DNA of 35,351 nucleotides. Source: Pyrinomonadaceae bacterium (lineage in GTDB: Bacteria > Acidobacteriota > Blastocatellia > Pyrinomonadales > Pyrinomonadaceae). The notes under the pieces were generated by a model. It was not told the origin of the DNA and did no database searches. It was given only the letters and a program-made list of their open reading frames with translations. Positions 7,681-15,814 of this stretch are shown here, piece by piece; positions within the stretch are counted from its first letter, which is position 1, and each line of letters begins with the position of its first letter. The stretch is taken from the NCBI GenBank assembly GCA_013003215.1, contig JABDKD010000086.1, positions 1 through 35,351 of the forward strand, read 5' to 3'. Made by a program: the position numbers and the translations under genes.

Positions 7681-8694
7681 ATGGACCCAAAAGCAATTCT
7701 AAAGAGCTTCTGGCTTTTGCTCAGCGTGTTCCGGGCAGTCGGAGTGCAGGCGCTCGGCATATTTCTTGTTTCGTACGCGGCGGGGCACCTTGCCGTCGTT
7801 TTTGGAGTGCGCGGTTGCGCGTCCTTCGGAGGATTTCTGAACATCTATTTCCTATTGTTTGGATTTGCTGGAATTGCTGCCACTTTTGTTTCTCTCTATT
7901 ACATACTTCATCCCGTGGTATGGATGCTAACGATCGATAAGCGTCTGGCCTTTTCATCTATTGATGTGAACCTCCCTTTTCTCAGCACGCAGCCGATCTA
8001 CATCTTTTTGGATGCGGTCTTTCTTATTCCGGCAATCGTTCTATTTCAGGCGGGACGAACAGAAACGATGTGTCGTTTCAACTTCGAGTGGGCTTTTGGT
8101 TGGGCATTCCTTACCATGACGCTGCTTTTCCCCGTTTGCAGAGTAGTATCCTGGTTCATCTTAAACCGTAGAAATGAAGCGAGGGTTGTTAACATTCCTT
8201 GGTTAACACTGATCATGTTTTGGATAATCGCAGTACCGTTCGCCGTCTATGCTTCGTTCAGTTATGTGAACAGCACAGTATTCCCACGCCTTCGGGTCCC
8301 CGTAGTAAACGAAAAAACCTTCAAAGGAGGATTGAAACAAAACCCTCAGTTCATGACGGGGATCGTCAGAGTCCAGGGGCATCTCGTGAGGGGGATGGCG
8401 AAGTGCGGTCTCTTCGGTAAGGATCCCGATGTCAATGCCTATCCGTCCGGAACTGTTCTGCTGGATCTCGGTAGCGGCAATGGGCAGATTATGGTGAAAG
8501 CCAACCGGTCCCGCATGGTAGCTTTGCTTCAGCGTGAAGCCGAACGCGAAGGCGCGAACGTCTTTGAGGCCTTCGGTCGGTTGAGCAGCCTCCCCAATCC
8601 CGATAAGAAGCTGGTTTGCGGTGTTGGTAAGGCGGATACTGAACAAGAAGGCGGCTTGGCGCTCCTGGAATTGGAGCTTCCCGGCAATGAATAG
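7681..8694 (+). CDS. Polytopic membrane protein of unknown function
   Basis: A 337-residue protein not recognised as a known family. The first 200 residues hold about five hydrophobic segments (roughly 19-40, 52-78, 102-125, 137-160 and 172-197). The last 130 residues are soluble and contain a Gly-rich stretch (LLDLGSGNGQIMVKANRSRM). That stretch superficially resembles a methyltransferase motif I, but the rest of such a fold is absent. No clear Shine-Dalgarno precedes the ATG. It stands alone between the repeat island and a hairpin shared with the convergent mscS gene. Confidence 0.8.
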   Translation: MDPKAILKSFWLLLSVFRAVGVQALGIFLVSYAAGHLAVVFGVRGCASFGGFLNIYFLLFGFAGIAATFVSLYYILHPVVWMLTIDKRLAFSSIDVNLPFLSTQPIYIFLDAVFLIPAIVLFQAGRTETMCRFNFEWAFGWAFLTMTLLFPVCRVVSWFILNRRNEARVVNIPWLTLIMFWIIAVPFAVYASFSYVNSTVFPRLRVPVVNEKTFKGGLKQNPQFMTGIVRVQGHLVRGMAKCGLFGKDPDVNAYPSGTVLLDLGSGNGQIMVKANRSRMVALLQREAEREGANVFEAFGRLSSLPNPDKKLVCGVGKADTEQEGGLALLELELPGNE

Positions 8695-8697
8695 AAA

Positions 8698-8730
8698 CAG
8701 ACCGGAGCGTCCGCCCCGGTCTGCTAAAAA
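8698..8730 (-). terminator. Hairpin terminator for mscS
   Basis: CAGACCGG (8698-8705) pairs perfectly with CCGGTCTG (8716-8723). On the minus strand the stem is followed by TTTCTATT, a weak U tract, suiting mscS, which ends at 8754. It also lies 4 nt past the end of the convergent gene at 8694, so it may serve both. Confidence 0.65.
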
Positions 8731-8753
8731 CGAAGGAGTTTCGAACGATTTCA

Positions 8754-9662
8754 TTAGTTCTGCATATATACGACCCGCTGTGGAAATGGAATGTCGATTC
8801 CGGATTTATCAAGCTCTGACTTGACCTTGGTAATAAGGACGTCCCTGGCTTCGCGAACGTTGGCTTGTAGTGAACTGGTCCAGTATAGAACCTTTAAATT
8901 TACTGCTGAGTCTCCCAATTCAACCACATTGACCGCCGGCGCTGGGTCTGACGAAACGACATCGCTTTTATCAAGGACATCGAGAATGATCTCTCTTGCC
9001 TGATCAATATCGTCGTTATATCCGATACCTACAACGAAGTTTCCCCGCCTATTTTCGAATGCCGTCTTTACAAGAACTGCGTTCATGTAAAGTTCCGAGT
9101 TCGGAATGACGACCCTTTCTCCATCATGCGTCCTGATATTTGTCGCCCTGACAGTAATCTCGCTTACAGTACCTTCATAGTTATTGATCTTGATCTGGTC
9201 ACCGATCTTAAAAGGTCTGTAGAGCAATATCAGGAAGCCGGCGAAAAGGTTCTGCAAAATGTCCTTAAACGCAAAACCAAGTGCGACCGAACCGATTCCC
9301 AGACCGGCGATGAGGTCACCCGGCGTAAGGCCCGGAAACACCACGACTGCGGCCACAAAGAAACCTATTATCGCCATCGCGAAAAACGACATTCGTGCGA
9401 TCAGGGAAGCGATCATCGGATCAAATCCCGATTTTTCAACTGCCATCTTTACGACACGCCTGATCAATGAGCCGAGTATGAGAAATAATACGAAAACCGC
9501 GATCCCGACCGCGATATAAGGAAGCCTGGCCCAGAATCCCTGCATCATATTGATTACAGTTTCCCTGGCAGAGTCAGTGGCTTTCGCGGCTTCTTCGATT
9601 GTGTCGTTTTGAAAGAATGCGAGTAAAAATGAGCTGGTGTCTATTAGTCCTTCGTTTTGCAT
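8754..9662 (-). CDS. MscS-family small-conductance mechanosensitive channel
   Basis: Inner-membrane channel releasing solutes on hypo-osmotic shock. The protein (302 residues from the ATG at 9662) has an N-terminal amphipathic region, three membrane segments, and the pore helix GLGIGSVALGFAFKDILQN with the Gly/Ala packing typical of TM3. The MscS beta domain follows (FKIGDQIKI, GTVSEITVRAT, VVIPNSELY) and then the C-terminal cage. A longer reading frame starts at 9728, but a sigma-70-type promoter (-35 at 9696-9701, -10 at 9672-9677) lies inside that extension, so 9662 is preferred, giving a nearly leaderless transcript. It is divergent from a TetR gene at 9746. Confidence 0.93.
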   Translation of the reverse strand: MQNEGLIDTSSFLLAFFQNDTIEEAAKATDSARETVINMMQGFWARLPYIAVGIAVFVLFLILGSLIRRVVKMAVEKSGFDPMIASLIARMSFFAMAIIGFFVAAVVVFPGLTPGDLIAGLGIGSVALGFAFKDILQNLFAGFLILLYRPFKIGDQIKINNYEGTVSEITVRATNIRTHDGERVVIPNSELYMNAVLVKTAFENRRGNFVVGIGYNDDIDQAREIILDVLDKSDVVSSDPAPAVNVVELGDSAVNLKVLYWTSSLQANVREARDVLITKVKSELDKSGIDIPFPQRVVYMQN

Positions 9663-9671
9663 AATGACCAA

Positions 9672-9701
9672 AGAATAGCACGACCGTTTTAAAATTGTCA
9701 A
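9672..9701 (-). promoter_or_regulatory. mscS promoter (TTGACA-18-TATTCT), near-leaderless
   Basis: Read on the minus strand: -35 TTGACA at 9701-9696, an 18-nt spacer ending ACGGTCGTGC, and -10 TATTCT at 9677-9672, with the ATG 9 nt further on. The spacer end and the bases around the -10 are shared with the tetR2 promoter at 10411-10440. Confidence 0.65.
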
Positions 9702-9713
9702 ACGGGCGTTTGA
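9698..9713. promoter_or_regulatory. Candidate TetR operator TCAAACGGGCGTTTGA
   Basis: A perfect palindrome with 7-nt arms and a 2-nt centre overlaps the -35 elements of both divergent promoters (mscS at 9696-9701, tetR1 at 9710-9715). Size and A/T-flanked CG core are typical of TetR-family operators. Binding by the adjacent TetR protein is inferred. Confidence 0.65.
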
Positions 9714-9739
9714 AAAAAAGAGTATCAATGTGCTAAATT
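9710..9739 (+). promoter_or_regulatory. tetR1 promoter (TTGAAA-18-TAAATT), leaderless
   Basis: TTGAAA at 9710-9715, an 18-nt spacer ending GTGC, and TAAATT at 9734-9739, with the ATG at 9746 only 6 nt beyond. Spacer length, the GTGCTA junction and the short leader match the mscS and tetR2 promoters. Confidence 0.5.
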
Positions 9740-9745
9740 ACTAAT

Positions 9746-10399
9746 ATGAAGGAGATGGATGACAACACTCGCAGGAAAATTCTTAAAGGTGAGAAAACGC
9801 GTCGTGGCATCTTGGAAAGGGCAGTTAATATCGCCTCAGTAGAAGGATTAAACGGTCTGACGATCGGCAAGCTGGCCGATGATCTTTCGCTTAGCAAAAG
9901 CGGTCTCTACGCGCATTTCGGTTCGAAAGAGGAACTGCAGATGTCGACAGTTCGCCACGCACGCGAGATCTTTTATTCTTCGGTCATAGCTAGAACTGAG
10001 GACATTGACGACGGAATTCTAAAACTTTACGCATTGGCGAGTGAATGGATGGATCAAATTGCGGACGAGGTCTTCGATGGGGGCAGCTTCTTTGCCGCCG
10101 TTTGCGCTGAATTCGACGACCGGCCCGGACGCGTCAGGGACCTAATTGAGGAAGTTACCGGCAAATGGTCCGCCGTATTAGAAAAAGAAGCGCGGTTGGC
10201 GGTAAGGTTGAGCGAACTGAAGAAATCCACCACCCCGCGAAAATTGGTGTTTCGGATCCAGGCATTCGTGTATGAGGCCAACAGGCGTTTCAGATTTAAT
10301 CGCAACGATGAAGTGTTCGCAATTGCAGGGGAAGCCATCTTGGAATACATGATACGCAATGCAACTGAGTTGGGGCGAAAAGCGTTGAACGAAAATTAA
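9746..10399 (+). CDS. TetR/AcrR-family transcriptional regulator (tetR1)
   Basis: A 217-residue repressor-type regulator. The N-terminal helix-turn-helix is clear (LNGLTIGKLADDLSLSKSGL, then YAHFGSKEEL). The ligand domain carries the GGSFFAAVCAEFDDRPGRVRDL pattern, given here in part, shared by a TetR subgroup. It is a paralogue of the next gene, which has the same signature and order. The start at 9746 fits the leaderless promoter; an alternative ATG is at 9755. A palindromic operator lies in the shared promoter region with mscS, so it probably represses itself and mscS. The inducer is unknown. Confidence 0.92.
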   Translation: MKEMDDNTRRKILKGEKTRRGILERAVNIASVEGLNGLTIGKLADDLSLSKSGLYAHFGSKEELQMSTVRHAREIFYSSVIARTEDIDDGILKLYALASEWMDQIADEVFDGGSFFAAVCAEFDDRPGRVRDLIEEVTGKWSAVLEKEARLAVRLSELKKSTTPRKLVFRIQAFVYEANRRFRFNRNDEVFAIAGEAILEYMIRNATELGRKALNEN

Positions 10400-10410
10400 C
10401 CTAGTCTTCA

Positions 10411-10448
10411 TTGACAAAGAACGAACGGTCGTGCTATCTTCTTTGTCA
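10411..10448 (+). promoter_or_regulatory. tetR2 promoter (TTGACA-18-TATCTT) with nested inverted repeats
   Basis: TTGACA at 10411-10416, an 18-nt spacer and TATCTT at 10435-10440, with the ATG 7 nt later at 10448. A perfect 9-nt inverted repeat (TGACAAAGA at 10412-10420 and TCTTTGTCA at 10440-10448) brackets the promoter. AACGAACGGTCGTG (10420-10433) forms a near-perfect inner palindrome. These are candidate operators for one of the TetR proteins. Confidence 0.65.
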
Positions 10449-11074
10449 TGATAGCGAAAACAGCAAAATCTAATAACAAACTTATTCAAAAAGGAATCGA
10501 AACCCGGAATGGAATCCTCGATTCGAGCGTGAATCTGGCGTCTGCTGAGGGCCTCGAAGGCCTGACGATCGGTAGGCTCGCGAAAATTCTGGGAATGAGT
10601 AAGAGCGGGCTCTTTTCGCACTTTGGGTCGAAAGAAGATCTTCAGGTAGCAACGGTACGTCGAGCGCGCGATGTCTTTATTAAAGCAATCGTGACTCCTG
10701 CGAATGATGCGCAGCGAGGGCTCGTAAGACTCGAAATCCTACTTGAGAACTGGATCAGGTATGTAGAGACGAGTGTTTTTGAAGGTGGATGCTTCTTTTT
10801 TGCCGTTTCTGCGGAGATGGATGACCGTCCCGGCAGGGTCCGCGACTTGATCGCGCACCTGACGATGTCCTGGGTAACTGTAATTGAAGATGAGATCAAA
10901 AAGGCGATTGAATTGGGCCAACTGCGCCAAGATTCTGATTTCGAGCGGATGGCGTATCAGTTCCATGGTTTCGTTCAGGAAGCCAACTGGTTCTTCCGGC
11001 TTCACAATAGCGTTAAAGCATTTGGGTTTGCGCGGTCGTCGATCAAAGAAACGATCGATAATCACAAGATATAG
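10448..11074 (+). CDS. TetR/AcrR-family transcriptional regulator (tetR2)
   Basis: A 208-residue paralogue of the preceding regulator. The helix-turn-helix reads LEGLTIGRLAKILGMSKSGL followed by FSHFGSKEDL, and the ligand domain reads GGCFFFAVSAEMDDRPGRVR. It lies 48 nt after tetR1 with its own promoter and heads a likely operon with the membrane protein at 11086 (11-nt gap) and the SRPBCC protein at 11492. The tandem pair looks like a duplication followed by divergence. Confidence 0.93.
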   Translation: MIAKTAKSNNKLIQKGIETRNGILDSSVNLASAEGLEGLTIGRLAKILGMSKSGLFSHFGSKEDLQVATVRRARDVFIKAIVTPANDAQRGLVRLEILLENWIRYVETSVFEGGCFFFAVSAEMDDRPGRVRDLIAHLTMSWVTVIEDEIKKAIELGQLRQDSDFERMAYQFHGFVQEANWFFRLHNSVKAFGFARSSIKETIDNHKI

Positions 11075-11085
11075 GAGACATAAAA

Positions 11086-11478
11086 ATGAAGGGACAGCAG
11101 CTTCTTAATACGACGTTGAAGATAAACGCATTGTTTTCATTAATCTCTGGTCTCGACTTTATCTTCTTTGATCAGACTATCGTGAGAGTGTTAACCGATG
11201 ACAAGCTGGTCAGCATACTTCCAACCGGCGTAATGCTTATTGCATTTGCAGCTTTTGTATTCCTGGTGTCGATGAAAAAAACAGTCAACAAATATCTGGT
11301 AGGCGCGATTATCACGATGGACCTTTTGTGGGTATTCGGTAGCTTTGTTCTGGTTGCTTCAGGTCACGAAATCCTAACAACTATAGGAAAAATCACAACT
11401 GTAGCGATCGCATTGATTATTGGGGTTTTCGCCTATTTCCAGACGAAAGGTTTGTGGCGTCATCTCTCATCGGCATAG
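11086..11478 (+). CDS. Small four-helix membrane protein, unknown function
   Basis: A 130-residue protein with four hydrophobic segments (roughly 13-30, 45-62, 68-90 and 95-118) separated by short charged loops. No catalytic motif is seen. A good Shine-Dalgarno (AGGAGA) ends about 8 nt before the ATG and overlaps the tetR2 stop region. It is placed between a TetR regulator and an SRPBCC-domain gene, a combination that suggests a small stress- or ligand-responsive operon. The function is not recognised. Confidence 0.8.
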   Translation: MKGQQLLNTTLKINALFSLISGLDFIFFDQTIVRVLTDDKLVSILPTGVMLIAFAAFVFLVSMKKTVNKYLVGAIITMDLLWVFGSFVLVASGHEILTTIGKITTVAIALIIGVFAYFQTKGLWRHLSSA

Positions 11479-11491
11479 AATTCCGATTGTT

Positions 11492-11941
11492 ATGACACGC
11501 AAACACATTCATGAGGAGGAGTTCGGGATTTCTTCTGACGAGATGTTCCATCTTTTGATAACTCCAAGCAAGATAAGAGATTGGTGGGGTGCGGCGAGAG
11601 TAATCGTCTTACCGGAAGAAAATGGAACGTGGATGGCGGCGTGGGGTGAAAATGAAGATAACCCCGACTACATTACTGCGTTTACGATATCTGCTTTCGA
11701 GCCGCCCAACCGACTGCTTTTCACTGATGCAAAATACACCGCCTCCGGCGAAAAGCTCCCCTTTGAAGCAGAAATGATTACCGAGTTCGCGATTAAGGAT
11801 AATGAGATTGGATGTGTCCTAAAGGTGAACCAGGAAGGCTTTCCTTCTGATTCATCTGCAGACGAATACTTCGAAGGTTGCAAAAAGGGCTGGACCGATA
11901 CTTTTGCCGGGATTCGAAAGTCGATTGGTACGTCTTTGTAA
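11492..11941 (+). CDS. SRPBCC (AHSA1-like) domain protein
   Basis: A 149-residue protein of the START/Bet v1-like AHSA1 type. Seen are the N-terminal pattern SDEMFHLLITPSKIRDWWGA, a central VLPEENGTWMAAWG, then ISAFEPPNRLLFT and the C-terminal helix GCKKGWTDTFAGIRKSIG. These are the usual landmarks of the family, which binds hydrophobic ligands in a cavity. The ATG at 11492 was chosen because the upstream in-frame extension to 11420 overlaps the previous gene and does not fit the family. It is the third gene of the tetR2 operon. Confidence 0.88.
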   Translation: MTRKHIHEEEFGISSDEMFHLLITPSKIRDWWGAARVIVLPEENGTWMAAWGENEDNPDYITAFTISAFEPPNRLLFTDAKYTASGEKLPFEAEMITEFAIKDNEIGCVLKVNQEGFPSDSSADEYFEGCKKGWTDTFAGIRKSIGTSL

Positions 11942-12037
11942 ATCGACCCAATATCATTTCCGCTATTCCCGCTTGTTCCGTTTCTAATTTCATCTGCCTT
12001 ATGCTCAAGTCTCGATTTGATATTAAAATCAAAGGAT

Positions 12038-13156
12038 ATGAGGCTAACAAAGATTGAACTTACCGAAATAAATCTTCCCTTGATCCATTTCTTCGAAACC
12101 AGCTTCGGCCGAACATATGAACGCAGAATTATCCTTCTAAAAGCAACAGACGAGTACGGCAACGAGGGATGGGGAGAATGCACCTGTGGGGAGGACCCTA
12201 CTTACTCAGCGGAATGGACAGACCCATGTTGGTTGACGATTGAAAAGATTCTGGCACCGATGGTCTTGGGCAGAGATGTTGAGTCCGCGGCGGATGTTTG
12301 GTCTTTGATGGACTCGGTAAAGGGCAATCGCATGTCGAAAGCCGCGATTGAAACGGCCTGTTGGGACCTCGAGGCCAAATCGCTTGGTGTGCCGCTTGGA
12401 AATCATCTCGGCGGAAACAGGGCGGAAATTGAATCCGGCGTGTCGATCGGTATTCAGGATACGCTTGAAGATCTGCTCGAGAAGATTCGGGTCGAGGTAG
12501 ATGCGGGTTATCGACGGATCAAGATTAAGATCAAACCCGGCTGGGACGGTGAAGTTGTTGCGAAAGTTAGAGAAGAATTCGGCGATATCCTGTTAATGGG
12601 AGACGCCAATTCCGCGTATTCACTCAATGATATCGAGTTGTTCAAGAGCATGGAAGAACTCGATTTGATGATGTACGAGCAGCCGCTCGCACACGACGAC
12701 ATCATTGACCACGCAAAATTGCAGGCACAAATCAAAACCCCGATTTGTCTTGATGAGTCTGTTCACTCGCCCGATGATGCTAGAAAAGCAATCGAACTAA
12801 AAGCCTGCAAGATTATTAACATCAAACTTGGCCGCGTTGGAGGCCATCAACAGGCGCGTGAGATCCAGCGGATCGCGCGCGAGGCAGAGATACCCGTATG
12901 GTGCGGAGGCATGCTTGAAGCCGGAATCGGCCGTGCTCACAACATTGCTATGTCAACACTTCCCGGTTTTGTCCTTCCCGGCGATGTGTCGGCTAGCGCC
13001 CGCTACTGGCATGAGGACATTATTGATCCGGGGGTGACAGTTTCGAGCGATGGAGTGATCACAGTGCCCACAAAGCCGGGTATCGGGTTTGACGTGAAGC
13101 AGGGCCGGATCGATGACCTTACCGTGAGAAGAGCCGAGATACTTCACGATAATTAA
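12038..13156 (+). CDS. o-Succinylbenzoate synthase / N-succinylamino acid racemase (MenC/NSAR type)
   Basis: Enolase-superfamily enzyme of the OSBS/NSAR group, about 372 residues from the ATG at 12038 (an earlier ATG at 12017 gives seven odd residues). Catalytic residues are all present: the KxK motif Lys164 and Lys166 in KIKIKPGWD, metal ligands Asp189 (GDANSAY), Glu214 (YEQPL) and Asp239 (CLDES), and the opposite-face Lys263 (NIKLGRVGG). The N-terminal pattern GECTCGEDPTYSAEWTD fits this group, not dipeptide epimerases. Because the window also encodes the futalosine pathway (mqnA, mqnC), menaquinone synthesis through OSBS is unlikely and racemase activity on N-acylated amino acids is more plausible. 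It stands alone after the SRPBCC gene. Confidence 0.85.
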   Translation: MRLTKIELTEINLPLIHFFETSFGRTYERRIILLKATDEYGNEGWGECTCGEDPTYSAEWTDPCWLTIEKILAPMVLGRDVESAADVWSLMDSVKGNRMSKAAIETACWDLEAKSLGVPLGNHLGGNRAEIESGVSIGIQDTLEDLLEKIRVEVDAGYRRIKIKIKPGWDGEVVAKVREEFGDILLMGDANSAYSLNDIELFKSMEELDLMMYEQPLAHDDIIDHAKLQAQIKTPICLDESVHSPDDARKAIELKACKIINIKLGRVGGHQQAREIQRIAREAEIPVWCGGMLEAGIGRAHNIAMSTLPGFVLPGDVSASARYWHEDIIDPGVTVSSDGVITVPTKPGIGFDVKQGRIDDLTVRRAEILHDN

Positions 13157-13258
13157 TAACAAGGATCAGAGATACACCGAATCAATGTTTGCGCGGTTGT
13201 TCGTCTTGTAAACGGGCGTCGTGCACCTTTGATGCTCAGCCGTTGTGGGAACGTAGGA

Positions 13259-13280
13259 TTCGTTAGAGCGAATTAACGAA
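13259..13280. promoter_or_regulatory. Inverted repeat upstream of ettA
   Basis: TTCGTTA (13259-13265) and TAACGAA (13274-13280) are perfect reverse complements with an 8-nt loop, 53 nt before the ettA start in a 176-nt gap with no other feature. It could be a regulator site or mRNA hairpin; no binding protein can be named. Confidence 0.4.
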
Positions 13281-13332
13281 ATCTGCATATGTGTTCTATG
13301 ATTCTAAGAGTTTAGATCCTTCTATATAAAAA

Positions 13333-15021
13333 ATGAGTAATCCAGACCCCAAAAAGGTCATCTTTTCGATGGTCAAAGTGAGCAAGCTTTATGACAAGAA
13401 GCCTGTTCTTAGAGATATTTATCTGTCATTTTTCTACGGTGCGAAGATCGGCGTTCTTGGCCTTAATGGTGCCGGGAAATCTTCGCTACTACGGATAATC
13501 GCGGGCGTAGACAAGGAGATAAACGGTGAAGTTGTTTTCGCCGATGGCTACTCGGTCGGTTATCTCGAGCAGGAACCTCAGCTCGATGACGAGAAGACAG
13601 TCCGTGAGATTGTCGAAGAAGCGGTTACCGAAACTAAGGAACTTCTCGCTGAATTCGATGAGATCAACCTCAAATTTGGCGAAGAGATGACTGACGACGA
13701 GATGGCCGAGCTTCTCGAACGACAGGGGAAAGTGCAGGACAAACTCGACGCGTCAGATGCCTGGGATCTCGATTCGAGACTTGAAATGGCGATGGACGCG
13801 CTACGCTGTCCTCCGCCCGAAGCAAAGATCGGACCGCTTTCCGGAGGTGAAAAACGCCGTGTTGCACTCTGCCGGCTTCTTCTGCAAAAGCCCGACATAC
13901 TTCTACTTGACGAGCCTACGAATCACCTTGATGCAGAAACGGTGGCGTGGCTTGAACAACATCTGCAGCAATACGAGGGAACGATTATCGCGGTTACTCA
14001 CGACCGTTATTTCCTGGACAATGTGGCCGGTTGGATACTAGAACTCGACCGCGGAGAGGGAATCCCCTGGGAAGGTAACTATTCTTCCTGGTTGGAACAA
14101 AAGCAAAAACGCCTAGCGAATGAAGAAAAAGCCGAGGCCAAGCTTCAAAAGACTCTCGAGCGAGAGCTTGAGTGGATAAGGATGTCGCCAAAAGGCCAGC
14201 ATGCAAAATCCAAGGCCAGGATCAGTAACTACGAGAAGCTGGTTGAACAGGACACTGAAAAGCGAAACGAAACCCTCGAAATCTTTATTCCGCCGGGACC
14301 AAGGCTTGGAGACGTCGTTATTGAGGCTCACGATGTTTCAAAAGCCTATGGCGATAAGCTGCTTTTTGATGACCTGGATTTTTCGCTTCCTCCCGGGGGG
14401 ATCGTCGGTGTGATCGGTCCGAACGGGGCGGGAAAAACCACTTTGTTTAGAATGATCACGGAACAGGAGGAGCCTGATGATGGATCTTTCAGGATAGGTG
14501 AGACAGTCAAGCTTGCCTATGTAGATCAGTCTCGAGATGCGTTAAATGGAGACAATTCGATCTGGGAAGAGATTTCGGAAGGCGCGGATATGATTTCACT
14601 GGGTGACCGCGAAGTGAATTCACGTGCGTATGTTGGAAGATTCAATTTTTCAGGTTCCGCTCAGCAGAAGCGCATCGGAACTCTATCGGGTGGTGAACGC
14701 AACAGGGTCCACCTGGCGAAGATGCTAAAAAGCGGTGCAAACGTGTTGCTTCTGGACGAGCCTACCAACGATCTCGACGTGAATACGATGCGTGCCCTTG
14801 AGGAAGCTCTCGAGAATTTTGGCGGCTGCGCCGTAGTGATTAGCCACGACCGTTGGTTCCTGGATCGCATCGCTACGCATATACTCGCATTTGAAGGAGA
14901 CTCCAAGGTGGTGTATTTTGATGGAAATTTCTCCCAGTATGAAGAAGATCGCAAAAGACGTTTGGGGCACGAGGCTGATCAACCACATAGAATCAAATAT
15001 AGAAGTTTGACTAGAGACTAG
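13333..15021 (+). CDS. ettA: EttA, energy-dependent translational throttle ABC-F ATPase
   Basis: Cytosolic ABC-F protein that binds the ribosomal E site and gates early elongation according to the ATP/ADP ratio. The 562 residues hold two ABC domains. The first has Walker [10 protein letters not shown] (near residue 42), signature LSGGEKRR and Walker [13 protein letters not shown]. The second has [18 protein letters not shown] and [12 protein letters not shown]. The EttA-type arm insertion lies in the first domain (charged stretch around residues 85-140), and the linker contains [20 protein letters not shown]. The extended N-terminus ([16 protein letters not shown]) and length are those of EttA. 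It is a single gene, 38 nt before the next. Confidence 0.95.
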   Translation: MSNPDPKKVIFSMVKVSKLYDKKPVLRDIYLSFFYGAKIGVLGLNGAGKSSLLRIIAGVDKEINGEVVFADGYSVGYLEQEPQLDDEKTVREIVEEAVTETKELLAEFDEINLKFGEEMTDDEMAELLERQGKVQDKLDASDAWDLDSRLEMAMDALRCPPPEAKIGPLSGGEKRRVALCRLLLQKPDILLLDEPTNHLDAETVAWLEQHLQQYEGTIIAVTHDRYFLDNVAGWILELDRGEGIPWEGNYSSWLEQKQKRLANEEKAEAKLQKTLERELEWIRMSPKGQHAKSKARISNYEKLVEQDTEKRNETLEIFIPPGPRLGDVVIEAHDVSKAYGDKLLFDDLDFSLPPGGIVGVIGPNGAGKTTLFRMITEQEEPDDGSFRIGETVKLAYVDQSRDALNGDNSIWEEISEGADMISLGDREVNSRAYVGRFNFSGSAQQKRIGTLSGGERNRVHLAKMLKSGANVLLLDEPTNDLDVNTMRALEEALENFGGCAVVISHDRWFLDRIATHILAFEGDSKVVYFDGNFSQYEEDRKRRLGHEADQPHRIKYRSLTRD

Positions 15022-15058
15022 AAAATAAAGCTCTGGCTCTCCGGCCAATCAGATAATT

Positions 15059-15814
15059 ATGAGTCGAGCATTTGGACTTTTCACGATTGCGGCGGTCTTG
15101 TTTTTCTATGGCTGCACGGCGGATCCCGGCGAGGCACAGGCTACAGTCATTCCCACAGCGACCGTCGAGAAACCGAAGATCCCGGCAACTCTTGCTGAGA
15201 TAGTTGATGAGCAAGATACGGATACATACTCCTCTCTGACGAAATTCGATTTTCTAAACCACACTTATCCGCTACCCCGCGGCTGGCAAGATGTTGACAG
15301 TAAAAAGGTTACGCTCGAAAATGGAAAAAGGCGCATGACCGAAGAAAGGACGGGCATGGCACACGTCGCGACCAAGTTTGGGGATGTGACTGGAGATGGC
15401 AATGACGAGGCCTTCGTGATCCTGCGGGTCGGTACCGGTGGTTCGGCCACACCGCATATTGTTTACATTTTCGAAGAAACAGAGAGTGAGAAACCCGAGA
15501 TAATCTGGTACTTCAGGACCGGAGATCGGGCTGACGGCGGATTAAAGAGGGTCTACGCGGATAAAGGGGATCTTATAGTAGAGCTTTTCGGAAAAGACCG
15601 TTACATTTTCAGCCAGATGGAGACGTTGAAAATCGTGGGGGATGAGCAGCAGCTGTGTTGTCCCGACAGTTATACTAAAAACCGCTACAAGCGCATCTCC
15701 AATGGATTCGAGCTAAAAGGAAACCGCCTCACATATTCACTGATAAATCCGGATTCACCGCCTGAAGAAAACCTGGGACAGAAAACTTTAGAGGAGAGCC
15801 GTGGAAAGAACTAA
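15059..15814 (+). CDS. Predicted lipoprotein, unknown function
   Basis: A 251-residue exported protein. The N-terminus is hydrophobic and ends FFYGC with Cys19, a plausible though not ideal lipobox. A Pro/Thr-rich linker follows and then a globular domain with VTGDGNDEAFVILRV. That stretch looks like a single FG-GAP/VCBS-like strand, but no repeats were seen. No known family was recognised. It overlaps the downstream membrane protein gene by 14 nt, so the two are cotranscribed and may function together in the envelope. Confidence 0.75.
   Translation: MSRAFGLFTIAAVLFFYGCTADPGEAQATVIPTATVEKPKIPATLAEIVDEQDTDTYSSLTKFDFLNHTYPLPRGWQDVDSKKVTLENGKRRMTEERTGMAHVATKFGDVTGDGNDEAFVILRVGTGGSATPHIVYIFEETESEKPEIIWYFRTGDRADGGLKRVYADKGDLIVELFGKDRYIFSQMETLKIVGDEQQLCCPDSYTKNRYKRISNGFELKGNRLTYSLINPDSPPEENLGQKTLEESRGKN

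Noticed and set aside
8440-8520. Methyltransferase-like DLGSGNG stretch in the 7681 membrane protein
   Set aside because: No other methyltransferase motif or Rossmann pattern follows, and the region is too short.
9663-9728. 22-residue N-terminal extension of MscS
   Set aside because: The extension contains the mscS promoter and the candidate operator, and the residues do not look like a channel N-terminus.
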